A stretch of DNA of 64,000 bases from Carya illinoinensis. Taxonomy: Eukaryota > Streptophyta > Magnoliopsida > Fagales > Juglandaceae. The first letter of the stretch is position 1. Every line of letters begins with the position of its first letter. The position numbers were made by a program, and so were the translations under genes. The DNA is taken from assembly GCF_018687715.1 (NCBI RefSeq), contig NC_056755.1, positions 12,722,501 to 12,786,500 of the forward strand, written 5' to 3'. The notes beneath the pieces were generated by a model. The model worked only from the letters and a program-made list of their open reading frames with translations, searched no databases and was not told the origin of the DNA. Below, piece by piece: positions 51,372-64,000 of this stretch.

Positions 51372-54300
51372 TATAAACAATTTTAATTTTACATAATTTT
51401 TTGTTTTATAAACAAAGAAATTACTTTAAAAAGTAGGCATAATGAATTACAAAAAAAAATAAAAAATTCAACTCATCATCTCTTACACTATACACCAACA
51501 TGTAATTTGTCATTTTTTTTCTTTCTATTTAAACATCAATATATTATTTAAACATACATATATTGATGTGTAAATATGTGAGTTTTTACATCAAAGACAA
51601 AAATAACAAATCACATGCTGGGGTATGGTGTGGATATGAAGAATAATATTTCTCTAGAAAAAATTGTTTTAAATCTAATATCTTTATTTTAAATCTAGTG
51701 GATGATTTTTAAATTGAGCCAAATATTTTAGAATCTTCCAAATATTTTAAAAGTCCAAAATCATTTTAAATGAGGTATTTGTACTGTTATTGAACAAAGT
51801 CTAATTCTCAAGGAAGCCTCTTTATATTTTGGAGCCCCGAAAATAATATAGTTTTAACAAATCATTTTATTTAAATGATTTTATTCTTTGAGAAATATTA
51901 TTTAATATTCATTAATTTATTTTATGTTAAAAAGTCTCCTTTTTTAGATGAATATATTCTCCTAAGAAATTTTTATTAAAACTCATCATTTTATTTTATG
52001 ATGAAAAACATTATTTTTAGATCAAGAATAAAAAGTTTGGTTATAAAATTTAGTGTATTTCCTTTCCTACTCTATTTCTTCCTCTCTTATTTCCTCATGT
52101 AATATTTTCACACTTAGATTAAAAGTAGGACACGGGTAGGGCTAGGACCGGATTGCCCAAAACCCTAATTCATTCTCCCCTCTTATTTCTTTCCCTCTTC
52201 CTTTCCCCCTAACCCATTTGACCTAAACCCCCCCCCCCCCCCGGTGACTGCAGAACAAGCCTCTCTACAAGCCAATGTCGCCATTGACAACGGCACTACG
52301 AGCATATCGTCGCACCTCGCCGGCGACAAACCCATCCTCTCTCTCGGTTTCACCTTTAGATCCTCTCTCTCTTTCTCTTAACATTTCCCTACCAATCTAT
52401 TCCTTCTCTCCCCCGAGTTTCCTCCATTGCCCATTGTCGACGTAGTCCACAACACCTCTGCTACCACATCTCTCTCTCCCTTGGCTTCTCTCTCCTGATT
52501 CCCTCCTCTCCCTCATGGTTTCTCTTCTTCTAACACCACCAACCTAACGTCTTTGCCTTCAAACCCTAGGCTTTTCTCTTCTTTCACTTCTCTTTGTTTC
52601 ATGAATCCTCTTAGCATTATTTTTTTTAGATCTAAGTATATATTACATACTGTGTTTGGTTTGGTGTGATTTCATGTATATGTGTGTATTCATCCCCTGA
52701 TTTTGAATCAAAAGTAAGCCACAATATACATATGAGTTATTTTCTTCCTAGTGGCTTGTGGTGGCTGTAGCTTGTGGCTGACGGTGAAGCCCTAATTGAG
52801 AGAGGGGTAGATCTGGGCTTACACAATGGCTGTTGGTGAGATGTCTATGAGGAAGGGTTATGCATGGCTTGAGGTGATCTATTTTTTCTTGTTAGAATAG
52901 AGGCTGCGTTGGTTATGTGTGGAGGTTTGGGGTTGTGTTATGGATGATGTGGACATGATGGTTAAGTCTGGGCAGGGAGGTTTAGTGCAAGGGACGTATA
53001 TGGGGTTGGGTTTCCTTGATGAAGAGGATGTGCAACTAGCTTGGATGGCGGCTTAGTAATTTATGGTTAAAGAAACACAGTGGCTATGGTCTTACAATTT
53101 CTGCAAGGGTGGTGGTGGTGGTGTACGGAAGGCGATGGTTGGCAAGTATTGTAAAAAAACACAGTCGGTAGAAGGAAGGAAAAAGACAAAAGAAACAAGA
53201 ATTTCAAGAGAAAATAAGTGACAAAACTGGAAACAAATTAATGGATGAAAACACTATTCATCCCCTACTCCCGCTTATTTAATAGAGAGATATATATATA
53301 TAATAGCATTAATGTCGAAACCCTAATTATTAAGATAATTGCTCACATCTTGTTCCAATTACTTCTTTTTCTCCATTTCTTCTCCTTTTTTTCTTCATCT
53401 TCCCTCTTTCTTCATCTTCATTCCTTCTCCTTAATTCTCTTCTTCGCATTGCTCTCATCATGAGTAGCACTTGAACAGAGACCCAAAGTTATAGATCTTT
53501 GGTATGTAGAGGCCCATGGACATGGATCTCTACTCTAGACTAGACCCACAAAGGGGTCTATCATGACCAAAAACCCATGCATGGTGATTTCTATGCGAGC
53601 ATATTTGTAATTTTTTATAGAGTTTTTACATTTGATGTTGGTTTATTGTGTTAAATACTGCTTTTTATGGATTTGGAGATGAAGGGTGAATGTCCATTCA
53701 ACTATGATGGGCGGAGCAGGCTAGTGGTGGGAACGGGAAGGATAGGGAGCTATATGGCCACCCCACCCAAGCAGGGAAATGGTGCAGAGCGGGTAGCTAC
53801 CTGCACGTATAAGATGGGTAGAAGCCCTAATTTCATCTTCGAATTATCAATTTTAGCACTGATACCTAGTTTAGAATATCAATGGAAATATGCATTATTC
53901 ATTTTTTTAAGACATGTTCTACATTCACATAAAGATTTCGTAAAATTAAAAGATATATTAAATTGTAAAGTTTTTCTTACGATAAAGTAAATCTAATATG
54001 TCACATCAAATTATATCAATTTTTAAATTTACTTTTACTATACATGTTTATGAACCAAACATATCTCACCTTTTAAAGCTTGAAATTGGTCAAAATATTC
54101 TATCCAAACATCTAAAAAGAGACTATTAATGTCATGTTATGAAAAAGTTTCTAGCCACTCAGGTCGGGCAGGTCGGGATCTTCACCTGTGAACACAAAGA
54201 AGAAGGTGGGCTAGAGGTGGTCCGGAGAATCTCCAGTGCCTAAGTTAGTCTTACGTGTTTTTGGTAATGACCTTAGAATAATCGAGTTCAGAGAGAGTTC

Positions 54301-55320
54301 TTTGTATCGAGAATGTAGCTTTTATACAAAGTTTCAAGGGAACATTCTCTTCCTCGTGTCAGGGTTAAGCCTTCCCACACGCATCTATCTTAGTTTGGGA
54401 ATTTAATGCAACGTCGTGTTTTGAGGCAAAGCTTTTAATGCAACGTGGCTCCTGGGATGGTGCTTTTAATGCAGCGTGGCTTCCAGGGCGAGTCTCGATG
54501 ATGGGTGAAAGGCGTAATCATTTTGGGTCCCCTCTGTTAGAGAAGAGAAATGAAATTTGCAATTATAGAGTGCAGAAGCGCTATGCAATCCTTTTGAAAA
54601 AAGTAAGTAACTACAGGACCCACAAAAAAAAGTTAACTTTTTAATAATGGACCCCAATCTTTTTTAAAATGATTGTGCATTGCTTACGCACTCTATGATT
54701 GTAATTAGTATTACTTGTCAAAGAATAGAGGGTCATCTACGTCTTCTGTTTATTTGTTAACGTAAGTCTCTTAATGCTGGGTGTGAGAAGGGATGTTAGA
54801 GTTAGCATGTCCCATCTATCCCTTATGTCTAGTTTCCCGCGCTATGCATCCTTCTTCCTCTAATGCAATCTTGAGGGCTGGACCCCTTTGGTGACTTTGG
54901 GGTCTCAGAAGAGTGAGACTTGGGCTGGAACGAGACCAAATGTTGGGCCCAAGCCCAATTTGGATGGGCTAGGTGAAAAGTTCCCCTCCCAAAGACCATA
55001 ATCATTGACGGCAATTAGGTTATTTTTCTAGAATTTTTTTTTTTCCAACACACATCATGTTCTTTTCATGATTAAAGACAAGTGGAGAAAGCAACATATT
55101 TGTCATTTGTAGAGTGAAGATGTTGCTAAAGGAAAATAAGATTAAGACGTTTTATGATTTTTTAACTAAGTTTAAAATCCACATTATGAGAAAACATTAT
55201 CGTCAATTCACACTGTTGGGAACTGTGGACTCATACCTCAACCATATAGAGAATAATAAAAACAATTAGTTTGTAATTGACATGGCCTCATCTATATAGA
55301 AAATTATAAGTAGATTTGAT
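51372..55320. other. Intergenic, LTR and transposon debris
   Basis: No supported gene. 52228-52242 is a C run. 52250-52560 is ctctctcc-rich. About 54130-55020 has the look of a decayed LTR or leader (repeated ggtcgggcaggtcggg, aacgtggct and gcttttaatgca motifs). 53690-53830 is a GC-rich block similar in style to hAT ends. Confidence 0.4.
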
Positions 55321-55323
55321 AAG

Positions 55324-55324
<1 letters not shown>

Positions 55325-55355
<31 letters not shown>
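55325..55355. repeat. (TA)n microsatellite
   Basis: A pure TA run of about 30 bases, followed by a GC-rich repeat block. Confidence 0.95.
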
Positions 55356-55357
<2 letters not shown>

Positions 55358-55395
55358 AGCTAGAGTTGCTGGGAGGGACCACAGCATCAGGCCCT

Positions 55396-55461
55396 TTCGG
55401 CCCTTCTGCATGCCCTCGCATGGGCCCGCGGCCCTTCTGCATGCCCTCGCATGGGCCCGAG
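55396..55461. repeat. GC-rich tandem repeat, two copies of about 33 bp
   Basis: ggcccttctgcatgccctcg followed by catgggcccg occurs twice head to tail. It is embedded in a GC-rich hAT-like block. Confidence 0.85.
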
Positions 55462-55576
55462 CGGGCAATCTGTCCAGCCCAAGTAGATGGGCAGGCAGGC
55501 AAACTTTTTAAAAAAAGAAAAGGGTGAGTACAAGGCTTCACCCGCCCAGCCCGGGGAGGGCCTAAACTATAAAACG

Positions 55577-55627
<51 letters not shown>
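55577..55627. repeat. Poly(A) run of about 51
   Basis: The longest homopolymer in the window. It may mark a retroposon 3' end or an expanded A microsatellite. Its exact length is prone to sequencing error. Confidence 0.9.
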
Positions 55628-55630
<3 letters not shown>

Positions 55631-57999
55631 CTTCATCATTCACCTTTTTCTCTTCTCTCTCTCAATCCCTTTGTTATCTAACCCCCCATCTCTCAATCTC
55701 TTATCTCTTCTTCATCTCTACTTTTGTTGACAGCCCCAACCCTGCAATAGTGCAGCCGTCCACAACCACTACTAGCCATGGTTCTCTTCCACAAGTCACA
55801 AGTGACTGCCTGGCCATGGATTTGCTCCGAGAACCAGAGCCATGATAGGTCATAGGTATCTGCACAGACCCATGGCCAGTCGTGATCGTGGTTCTTTGCT
55901 TAGATCCACGGCCATGTCGTGGTTTACATCACTACTATACTTCTTCTTCTTTTTTGTTGAAGATGATTTATGTTGGATTTATGTATTTGAGGTTTGATAT
56001 ATGGATTTGATGGATAGATCTATTGATTTGGCATATAGATTTGTGGAATTTGAATTGTTTGGCTTATTTCAGACAGTTTTCAAGGCTATCCGTCTACCCA
56101 GCAGTTGGGTGGGGTCACCCACCCATGCAAAATGGGACTAGGTATTGGGGTCCATATGCAGCCCCCACCCATGCAGGTGCAGGGGGTTGGGTGGCCAGCT
56201 ACCCGCCCACTAGGGGCAGGTAGCAAGCCTATATCAAACCATCTCTTTTTATAACTAATTTTTTGCATTTCTCTTTACAGACACACAAATATATGTGTAT
56301 GTATATATCACATTCTGTATTTACCTTTTTTTGTTTTTTTATGTATAAAATGCTCAAAACTAGATTGGAACTCTCTTAATATGGGAACTGAATGACTTCC
56401 TAAACCAGATTTTGATTTAGGTTGTGAATTTGCTTTTTAAAGTTTTAAAGTGCTCTTTTTATTTATTTATTTTGTGACGGTGAAAGGGCGCACTTAACAG
56501 AAACAATTGGCCAAAAAATACTTATAAAAAATACATTTGGAAAAACTGATTGCCTGTCCTATCAAATATGACCAAATAGGATGGGCATTCACATTTTGGT
56601 AGAACCTCAAAAGGAGTAATGATACGGATCAGCCACTGTAGCGGTGTGCAAAATTAACCGAAACGGTGTGTGTTGAATTTGGGGATATTACCCAATTCAA
56701 ATTGAAGTGGCAACCCCCCCCCCGCATTGAACGAAATCGAGCAGCGCCAAAGCCTGCGTCGACGTTCCTCCCTCCATCGCCAGCCATCGGAGACGCCAAC
56801 ACTGAGCCCATCTGCACGGCTGCGCTCCCCGTGTCTCCCAACTCTGGTCCCTCCCTCAAACCCGTGTAACTGCGGTATTGTTTCCTTTAATAAACCTCTG
56901 CACCATCCTTTTTTCCAGATATTAGCTTTTCTAGAAGCTGCAGTTGATTTTGTTTCAACCTGTTTGTTTCCCTTTCTCTTCCTGCTCTCTCCCTCTCTTC
57001 CATTTCTTCATCTTCTTCGGTGGGGTGCATTCCTTCTTCAATAGATTGATGACTATTTAAGATTCGGTAACAAAAGCCTTTTCCAAAGCATGTTTGTGGG
57101 ACTCGATTCTATACGGGGAGCTGGGAAGGTACCTACCTGTTTTTTTCTCTTTTTCATTCCTGGTACTCTGAGGCATTGGATTTGTCATTATTGTATTTCC
57201 AAACTGTAATTCTAACAGGATTATGAGGTGAGCGTTACTTCCCGTCTGATTGTTGGGAAGACGCAAGAGAGTTTAAAAGGGAATAATTGGGGAAGTTTTT
57301 CTTGGTAAAATGTGCTTTACATTCTCAAACAAGCACGTGTTTTGCACCTTACTTCTCAAACTATCAAAACTATACATTAAACCCTCCAACTATAAAAAAA
57401 CCGACAATCAAAACTATACATTAAACCGGTAATTTCTCTGTAATTTGAGGACGCAAAGTGTTAGTATTGATAGATTAAAGTACAAAGTATAACATACCTA
57501 TTGGTTGGACGGTGAAAAGTGTATCTTCCTATTTTCTTTTTCCCTACACCTCTCATCAACCAATCAAGGTATTATAAAGCCAAGAAATATTCATGCTATT
57601 TTAGGCTCTCCCACATCAGCATGGATCTGAGAGTTGAAGGCTTTAATTCAAATCCATTGGTTAGTCATTGAAGAAAAGATAAATCGGAAATACAGTTACC
57701 CTGTGAGTATCATCAGGATGTATGTAATGTGCTCCTATAGATGTTGGCAGAACACCTTCCATTCATTTTTTCAATATCCCAGAATTGGTAACGATGTATT
57801 GCCGCAGTAATGAAAACAAATTTATAAGTTGGTTGGAGTCGCAAGCTAATGACTTCGTGATCTTACTTTTCATATTGTTTTTCATATTGTTGGTATTTTT
57901 TTTTTTTTTTGTGAATATTTAATCAATTATTAGAGTAGTATGTTCATTTTTCTTCGTTTGCCATCATGTTCTTCCCTTTTAAAATCTCGGAAGGGGAAG
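55628..57999. other. Spacer upstream of the FRS5-like gene
   Basis: It holds another GC-rich hAT-like end (about 56080-56231, ending gcaggtagcaagccta like the outer hAT at 51363). A T-rich leader-like region at 56880-57050 could be an untranslated exon of the FRS gene. No independent gene is supported. Confidence 0.4.
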
Positions 58000-60832
58000 A
58001 TGGAAAAGGAAGATGGAATGGTACCCAGGCCTTCGACGTCGACTTCGACTTCATTAATGACATCTGAAAATGCATTTGGCCCTCCAAATGATTACCATGT
58101 GAGTGCGCATGTTGATGCCATTTATTGTTGGTTTAAGTGTGTGTGAAATGCTAATTAATAATATTGAATTGCAATGTTGCAGCATAATTATGATTCAAAT
58201 ATGTCCTACCCTTCGCCTCCTGGTAATCCGGATAACTTAAGGCCAGATTTTTCAGCCGGTGGAGAGTATGAAGAAAATGTTGGTTGTACATTTTCTTCAG
58301 CTGCTGATGCTATGACACTTTTTTTTGCTTTAACTTTAATGACACTAATATTGAATTTCTGCTAATCCATCTCTATATTTCCGTGTTCAGAAATGTTATT
58401 TGACATAAATGAAGATTTAGATTTAGAGGATACCACTGTTGTGTCAGATGATGAGGTACGGGTCAGAGCACCAAGATCGGGTATGGAATTTGGTAGTGAG
58501 AAGGAGGTTATGGACTATTATAAGAAATATGCCAAGCAAGAGGGGTTTGGTGTAAGGACACAAAGGACTAAGAGAGATGATGATGGGAGATCTGTGTATA
58601 TCACTATTGGTTGTGCCCGTGGCGAAAAATACGTACCTAAGAACATCAATATGTCGAAGCCAAGTGCAACAACTAAAACGGATTGTAAAGCAAAGATAAA
58701 TGTGACGTTGAACAAGAACGAGAAATGGGTGATCACTACAGTCGAAAGTGCGCACAACCACATTACTATCAGCCCCAAGAAGACAAGACTCTTGCGATCT
58801 CACAAGCTTCTTGATGAGCACAGTCAAAGGATCATTGACCTCAATGACAGAGCCAGAATTCGAATGAATAAGAATTATTTTTCTCTTATCGTTGAGGCGG
58901 GTGGTTATGAGAATCTAGAGTTCCAAGAGAGGGATTGTCGGAATTTCATTGACAAGGCTAGACATCAAAGGTTGGGTAAAGGAGGTGGCGATGCCCTTTA
59001 CGAGTATTTTCAGAGGATGAGAAATCAGAATGATGGCTTCGTTTCTTCCATGGATGTCGATGATGACGGAAGGTTACGGAATGTATTTTAGGCTGATGCA
59101 CGAAGTCGGGCGGTGTACGAGTACTTCAGAGACGTTGTGACCTTCGATACAACGTACCTAACAAACCAATACGGGATGCCCTTCGCCCCGTTTGTTGGCG
59201 TTAATCATCATGGTCAGTCCATACTCCTAGGGGCGGGGTTGACACGCATTCCTTTGTTTGGTTGTTCTGCACATGGTTGGATTGCATAAACGGTCAAGCG
59301 CCCAAAGCCATCATAACAGACCAGGACCGAGCAATGAAGAATGCAATCCACATGGTATTTCCAGAAACCCGCCATAGATATTGTCTATGGCATATAATGC
59401 GCAAACTTTCAGAGAAACTAGGATCTCACTCCCATTTCAGCACAGGGTTGAAGACTTCCATTCAGTCAGCATTGTATGATTCACAGTCCTGCACGGAATT
59501 TGAGAAGAGGTGGGGTGAACTTCTTGATAAGTATGATCTGAGGAGTAATAATTGGCTCACGTCCTTATATGAGGAGAGGACTTTTTGGGTCCGGGTTTAC
59601 TTGAAGGATGTATTTTGGGCGGGTATGAGCACGACACAACGGTCAGAAAGCATGAATGCTTTCTTTGATGGGTATGTCCATTCTGGTACCACCTTGAAGG
59701 AATTCGTGGACCAATTTGATAATGCTTTGAGAAAGAAGGTTGAGGTAAAGACAACGGCGGATTTCAACTCTAGTAACCAAATCATCCCATGCATTTCCCC
59801 TTTCAACTTTGAGAAACAGTTTCAGAAGGTATACACAAATGCAAAATTTAGAGAGTTCCAAAAAGAGTTGATGGGCCTAATGTGATGTAATTGCACACTG
59901 GTAAGCAAGCAGGGGTGCATTTTAACCTTTGATATCTTGGATGAAATCAGTATTCATGAGTGTACCAAAATAGTCCACTACACACTTTATTATAATGAAG
60001 AGGAATGCGAGTTAAAATGCACGTGTGCATTGTTTCAGATGAGGGAAATTTTATGTAGGCATGCACTTAAAGTTTTGCATTTTTCCCGAATTAACGTCGT
60101 GCCAGATAAATATGTCTTGGCCCGCTGGAGGAAGGATGAGGAGAGGACGTACACATTGATCAAAAGTACTTATGATGATGTGCGTGGGAGTGGAGACTGT
60201 AGGAGGTATGAAAGGGTGGTTAAAAGATGCATGAAATTAGCAACTAAAATATCCACAAGTGAACAGAAAGTCAATGCATTCCTGCGCGTTGTTGATGACT
60301 TTGATTCGAATTGTGATGATGATACATTTGGTGGGAGATCCGAGTCAAGAGAGGTTGGACCTAACGTTCTCACGGATAAAAGTAAGAAGATATTAAGCCC
60401 CCATGTGGTTCGAGGGAAAGGAAGACCCCCAAGTAAGAGAAAGGTTCCGCCTGTGGAGAAGATGACAAGAAAAAGAAAGGTACGGAATGTATTTTGGATA
60501 TTATTTTTCTATAGCATAGTGTTAAGGTAAGCAAGGACTAATCTCTCACTTTGATTGGCATGTGCATTGTAGGCTTGCAGGAAATTATTCGTTGATGACA
60601 CTGAATTGTCTGCCACCCCAGGATCCCTTCACCACCAAACTGATGAAGGAATCGGTGTTGGGACACAAAACAGCATGATCACAGAGCATATGCCATTAGG
60701 AAATCAGGAGGTCTTCGGCTATTGGTTAAATGTGTCTTTGAAAATATATTTTCCCTAATAAAAGATTGCATGAAAGATAAAGCATGTTGTTACATTGTTG
60801 TTGTTTTCTTTCAGATGTGCCACGATAATTGA
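58000..60832 (+). pseudogene. FRS5: FAR1-RELATED SEQUENCE 5-like gene, interrupted
   Basis: Inferred exons are 58000-58098, 58183-58282, 58391-60479, 60573-60710 and 60815-60832. FRS proteins are domesticated MULE-transposase transcription factors acting in the nucleus. The parts are an acidic N-terminus, a FAR1 DNA-binding domain (MEFGSEKEVMDYYKKYAKQE to TKTDCKAKINV and ESAHNHI), a MULE-type core ([44 protein letters not shown]), a SWIM zinc finger (CELKCTCALF and ILCRHALKVL) and a basic GRPPSKRK tail. Breaks: TAG at 59089-59091 replaces Trp in NVFWAD. A small deletion at about 59240 shifts frame between GAGL and [13 protein letters not shown] at 59883-59885 precedes CNCTLV. Splice sites and the rest of the frame are intact, so decay is recent or the annotation hides readthrough. 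An autonomous MULE origin is not excluded. Confidence 0.85.
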
Positions 60833-62991
60833 GTTGCTGTTTTTGTGTCTGGCATGTAATGGTCATGGTTGTTTTTGTCCATTCTCATAAGTGGTTTTTT
60901 GGTCCAGATGGAGAGGGTTGTGTGTAGTTTGTGAATAAGCAAAGTATTTTTTTTTTTTTTGGCTTTCTAATGGAGATCGATGTGTGTATAGGTGTAATAT
61001 GCAAGTGTTGAAAATTCGTGGTCACAGTTTCAGATGGGTTGTGTGTATGGTGTGGTTATATGCAAATTCGTGTTCAATTTTGTCCATTTTCAGAAGGGTT
61101 GTGTGTACTGTGTGGTTATATGCTTATACTCACATTCCGTTCCTCTTGGAGAAGGTAGGGTGTAGGTTGTGGTGTATTTGCAGAAAGCAGTTTTTGTGGC
61201 TCTTCGTAGTGTTGTTGTGAGCAAAGTGAATATGCCAAAGGTAAGGTTTTTTGTGGAGATGCAATGGCTTTTCCTCTTCTTGGTAAGTAATGGTTGTTCC
61301 GAGTGTCCTTCCTCTTGGAGTTGCAATGACTAGTCCGAGTAGTCTTCATGATGGAGGGGGTTTTTGGTAGCATGATTGGTTAGTTTGGTTAATTGTGAAA
61401 ATGTGGTCATATGGCCAACATACGAAGGTTGGTAGTTCTAATTATAAGTATGTTCATTTAATTTTCAGTTTTTGTGGAATTTAAGCTCCCATAAAACTGC
61501 ATTGTATGATTTTTATGATGTGATTTATATGTCACAGCATCTACCAAATCTAGCCCTTCTCTTGATGCACGAAAAGATGTATAGATTGGAAGCTCACTGT
61601 CTCAGAAGGTGGTTCAGAACATATGCCCATTACCAGGTATACTAGGTTGGTTAGTTTTCAGTAATATATTATCCACATGCTTATATTCTATCTCTCCTTA
61701 TATATTTGGGTGTAGACTACTCAACTGTAGTAGTGAGAATTGTAGTGATCGTGTATTTTGAGAGGGTGGTAAAATTCTGTCCATTTCCATTTTTTGCTTG
61801 CACTTAATATTGTCCATAATAGAGGTGCTTTGTTGCAAGAAACAGATTTTCCTGCAATCAAGAGCATATGCCATGAGGTTTCAGGCTTTACCACTTCAAA
61901 CCCACATGTCTCTCCTCTTATTGTTTGACATTTAGGCCCCTGTTTAATGTGCCATAATAGGTAACGGATTTAACTTTGGTTATTGTCCGAATAGTATGTG
62001 CAAAATTAGTGTGATTACAGTGATTCCCTACACACGTACCCAACTGCATTTAACATTGATCTTTTCCATTTCACAGAGTTGGGTTAGTTTGGAAGTCAGC
62101 CGCGTAAGAGTCCGGAACTTTTGAATCGTCAAAAGTTGTATAGAGTATTCAGATGCATCATTCCACCAAAACCGGATTAAGGCAGCTTTTCAAAGAATGG
62201 AAATACAAAGACTAGAAGCAGCTGTGTACAGATTTTTTTTCAGATTTTGTATGAGAGTAGTATAGAGTTGTAGAGAAAGCATTGTATGTCTCATGCCCGG
62301 TAGCATGAATGTTGTGAATATTGGGAATATTGTAAGTGACTGTCCGAATTACACCCTTGGAGATGCCCTTTTATTCATTTTGTCTTTTGGATGATGTTGG
62401 TTAAATGAAGAAGGGTACGTATTTCCATGGATGATGTGGGGTCCCAAATAGTATGTTTGATATGGGGTCCCGAAATGTATGTTTCATGTGGGGTCCGGAA
62501 TTATGTTGTAAAGTCCCTATTTTTCATCATATTTGGACCGGTACCTGTGTACAGATTAATTTTATGGAGAGATGGTTTTGATTCAACAACTAATCTGAGT
62601 ACAAACCGATTCTTGCCATTGTAAAGTAAATTCCTGTTTCACTTGGTATTTGTAGTCTCTATATAACAAGTTACATTCCAAAATAAATCTAAACACTTGG
62701 TACCAAAATATTAGTAGGAAATAACCATTAACTAAAATATCCAAATGGTGGTTAAATGTACATAAAGTTTTACGTTGCAATCACTACAGTCACTTTGTAC
62801 ATCATAAACAAAAGATGCAGAAAGTTGAATTACATAGGAAGGGGTTAATCATGACTCCAGCTCCATACAAAGGGATCGATTACATATTGCTTATCCAAAC
62901 CAAGCTAAAACTAATACAATTACAACAACCCAATACAAACACAATAATTTTCTTTCATTCTTTTGAAGCGTTCTCTCTCTCTCTCTCTAAC
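60833..62991. other. Spacer with short tandem repeats
   Basis: The presumed 3' region of the FRS5-like gene. It holds two copies of cagatgggttgtgtgtatgg, then tgtggttatatgc (61026-61063 and 61087-61123). It also has three copies of a 26-bp unit with tatggggtcccgaaatgtat (62432-62507). No confident gene; 61540-61640 might be a stray exon, but I cannot name it. Confidence 0.45.
62432..62507. repeat. Three-copy 26-bp tandem repeat
   Basis: Units gatgtggggtcccaaatagt, gatatggggtcccgaaatgt and catgtggggtccggaattat are each followed by atgtt(t), with a few differences between units. Confidence 0.85.
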
Positions 62992-63376
62992 TTAATCTTC
63001 CCTTTTCCGAACTTCATATTCGCGCAAAAGTACATCATCCCACATCTTCCAAACTTTATTCTCCCTACTACGTACGTTCTGATCTAACAAATTAAAGATA
63101 TCCATCCAAATGAAAAATTCACACCTTGCATCCCCCTGCACACAGTACAAATTTGGAATTAGCATAGTAGCGTACACCAGGCAAGCAGCAAATAAATATT
63201 TGAAATCTACAAATGTATAGTTGCTTTACCATATCATACTTTGGACAGGCAAAGAAACTCCTTCCAGGATTAGACTTAGTGTGAGATGTCTTTAGTTTTG
63301 TTTTCAAGCCACACCAACAAGTGGGTGATTCCATTAAAAGATCATTAGACAACGATGATGATTGGGATGATGCCAT
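62992..63376 (-). CDS. Small GRF-type zinc-finger protein
   Basis: Two exons, 63230-63376 and 62992-63135, join in frame at a GT-AG intron and encode 96 residues. The N-terminus is Ser-rich, then the GRF zinc finger reads CWCGLKTKLKTSHTKSNPGR, SFFACPKYDM and GDARCEFFIWMD. The metal ligands are Cys20, Cys22, Cys44 and Cys54 in CxC...C...C spacing. A charged tail follows (VRSRENKVWKMWDDVLLREY). GRF fingers bind single-stranded nucleic acid in topoisomerase III and APE2; small plant-only versions have no known role. I chose the second ATG (63376) because the finger-bearing exon fits it; an in-frame ATG at 63412 would add 12 residues. It appears intact. Confidence 0.75.
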
Positions 63377-64000
63377 GCGTGCTTCTGAAAAACTAAAGGA
63401 CAGTTCAAACACAAGTGACTTTAAACATTTACAAAATTCAGTACATAGTAATATAGCCCAGTTGTGGATGTCTAACCAACAAATAATTATGGGAGTTTAA
63501 ACTACAACATATTTTAATGGGAATATGGTTCAGAACTAAGCCAATACAAAAAGGGAAGAAAGTTGACATCCGAATGATGGTTGTTTCAACAAAAAGATAA
63601 AACAAAAACTATTAATACAATAAAGCTTCAAGTCAATTTTATACATTGCAAAACTATTAATACAATTTGATATCTTATGGTCATGCATCCTGATGCACTG
63701 AATTTTCTAAACTCATTCTACTATCAAAGGTAACAGATCCTACAATTTGTTCCTCACCGAATACTGCATTCAAAGAAAAAAAAGGAGTAAGCAAAACTAG
63801 AATTTTTAATTGGTTTTCCTTTGCATTTCAGCTCAAGAGCAATTTGAAAAATAACAAATACTAAAAAGATAGTCTACATGTAGTAATTTTATTAAATCAA
63901 CAACCACTACTACAACTGGAAAGTACACCAACAGATCCAAGAAACCAAATGTTTCGAATTTAATACAATAGTTTAATAAATTAAAGAAGCATCAAGCCGT
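63377..64000. other. Region upstream of the GRF gene, window end
   Basis: AT-rich sequence with no recognised coding content on either strand. It is the presumed promoter side of the GRF gene. Confidence 0.4.

Noticed and set aside
53245..53463. 72-codon Leu/Phe/Ser-rich frame
   Set aside because: It derives from a ctt/ttc-rich low-complexity tract; no family was recognised.
55266..55681. Frames with poly-Phe or poly-Lys
   Set aside because: They arise from the 51-base A run and the TA microsatellite.
58444..59861. Minus-strand frames opposite FRS5
   Set aside because: They are antisense shadows of the FRS exon with no independent similarity.

Overview
The window is nuclear DNA from a flowering plant. 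Its genes carry spliceosomal introns and encode plant-only families: a class III peroxidase, an SnRK2 kinase, a RABA4 GTPase and a FAR1-related protein. They are separated by AT-rich spacers, microsatellites, and Ty1-copia, LINE, hAT and MITE sequences. The MITEs at 35.7 kb and 36.1 kb resemble repeats I associate with woody Fagales, perhaps Juglandaceae. That placement is recollection, not proof.

Layout. 1-2.5 kb: repeat-derived sequence with a 51-bp tandem repeat. 2.5-4.2 kb (+): intact two-exon RABA4D-like GTPase. 5.4-11.4 kb (-): broken, intron-bearing relic of a TRM4B/NSUN2-type RNA cytosine-5 methyltransferase, with LINE fragments lodged in it. 12.65-12.76 kb (-): first-exon relic of a GL3/EGL3-type bHLH gene. 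13.1-18.5 kb (-): complete but mutated Ty1-copia element with LTRs, PBS, PPT and a 5-bp target duplication, inserted in a LINE that continues to 24.0 kb. 24-27.8 kb: AT-rich, foldback-rich spacer. 27.87-29.61 kb (+): PRX17-like peroxidase. 31.3-33.2 kb (-): ribosomal protein eS6 copy with a lost splice acceptor and a frameshift. 33.2-36.8 kb: AT-rich spacer with MITEs. 36.78-39.68 kb (-): intact nine-exon SnRK2.7-like kinase. 41.36-42.26 kb: poly(A) retroposon with a 15-bp target duplication. 42.74-51.36 kb: a small hAT-type element containing a second, 7.3-kb hAT element with a decayed transposase, which itself appears to hold a 3.4-kb non-coding insertion. 51.4-57.9 kb: LTR and transposon debris. 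58.0-60.8 kb (+): FAR1-RELATED SEQUENCE 5-like gene with two nonsense changes and a frameshift. 62.99-63.38 kb (-): small GRF zinc-finger gene.

The likely functional genes are RABA4D-like, PRX17-like, SnRK2.7-like and possibly the GRF protein. They are independent transcription units on both strands with no sign of a cluster or shared pathway. Most of the other recognisable content is relics of host genes and layered transposons. I found no convincing new multi-gene system. The most unusual structures are the nested hAT complex with its palindrome array and tandem repeat, the copia-in-LINE nest with a GCGCGTG-rich leader, and the decayed host genes.
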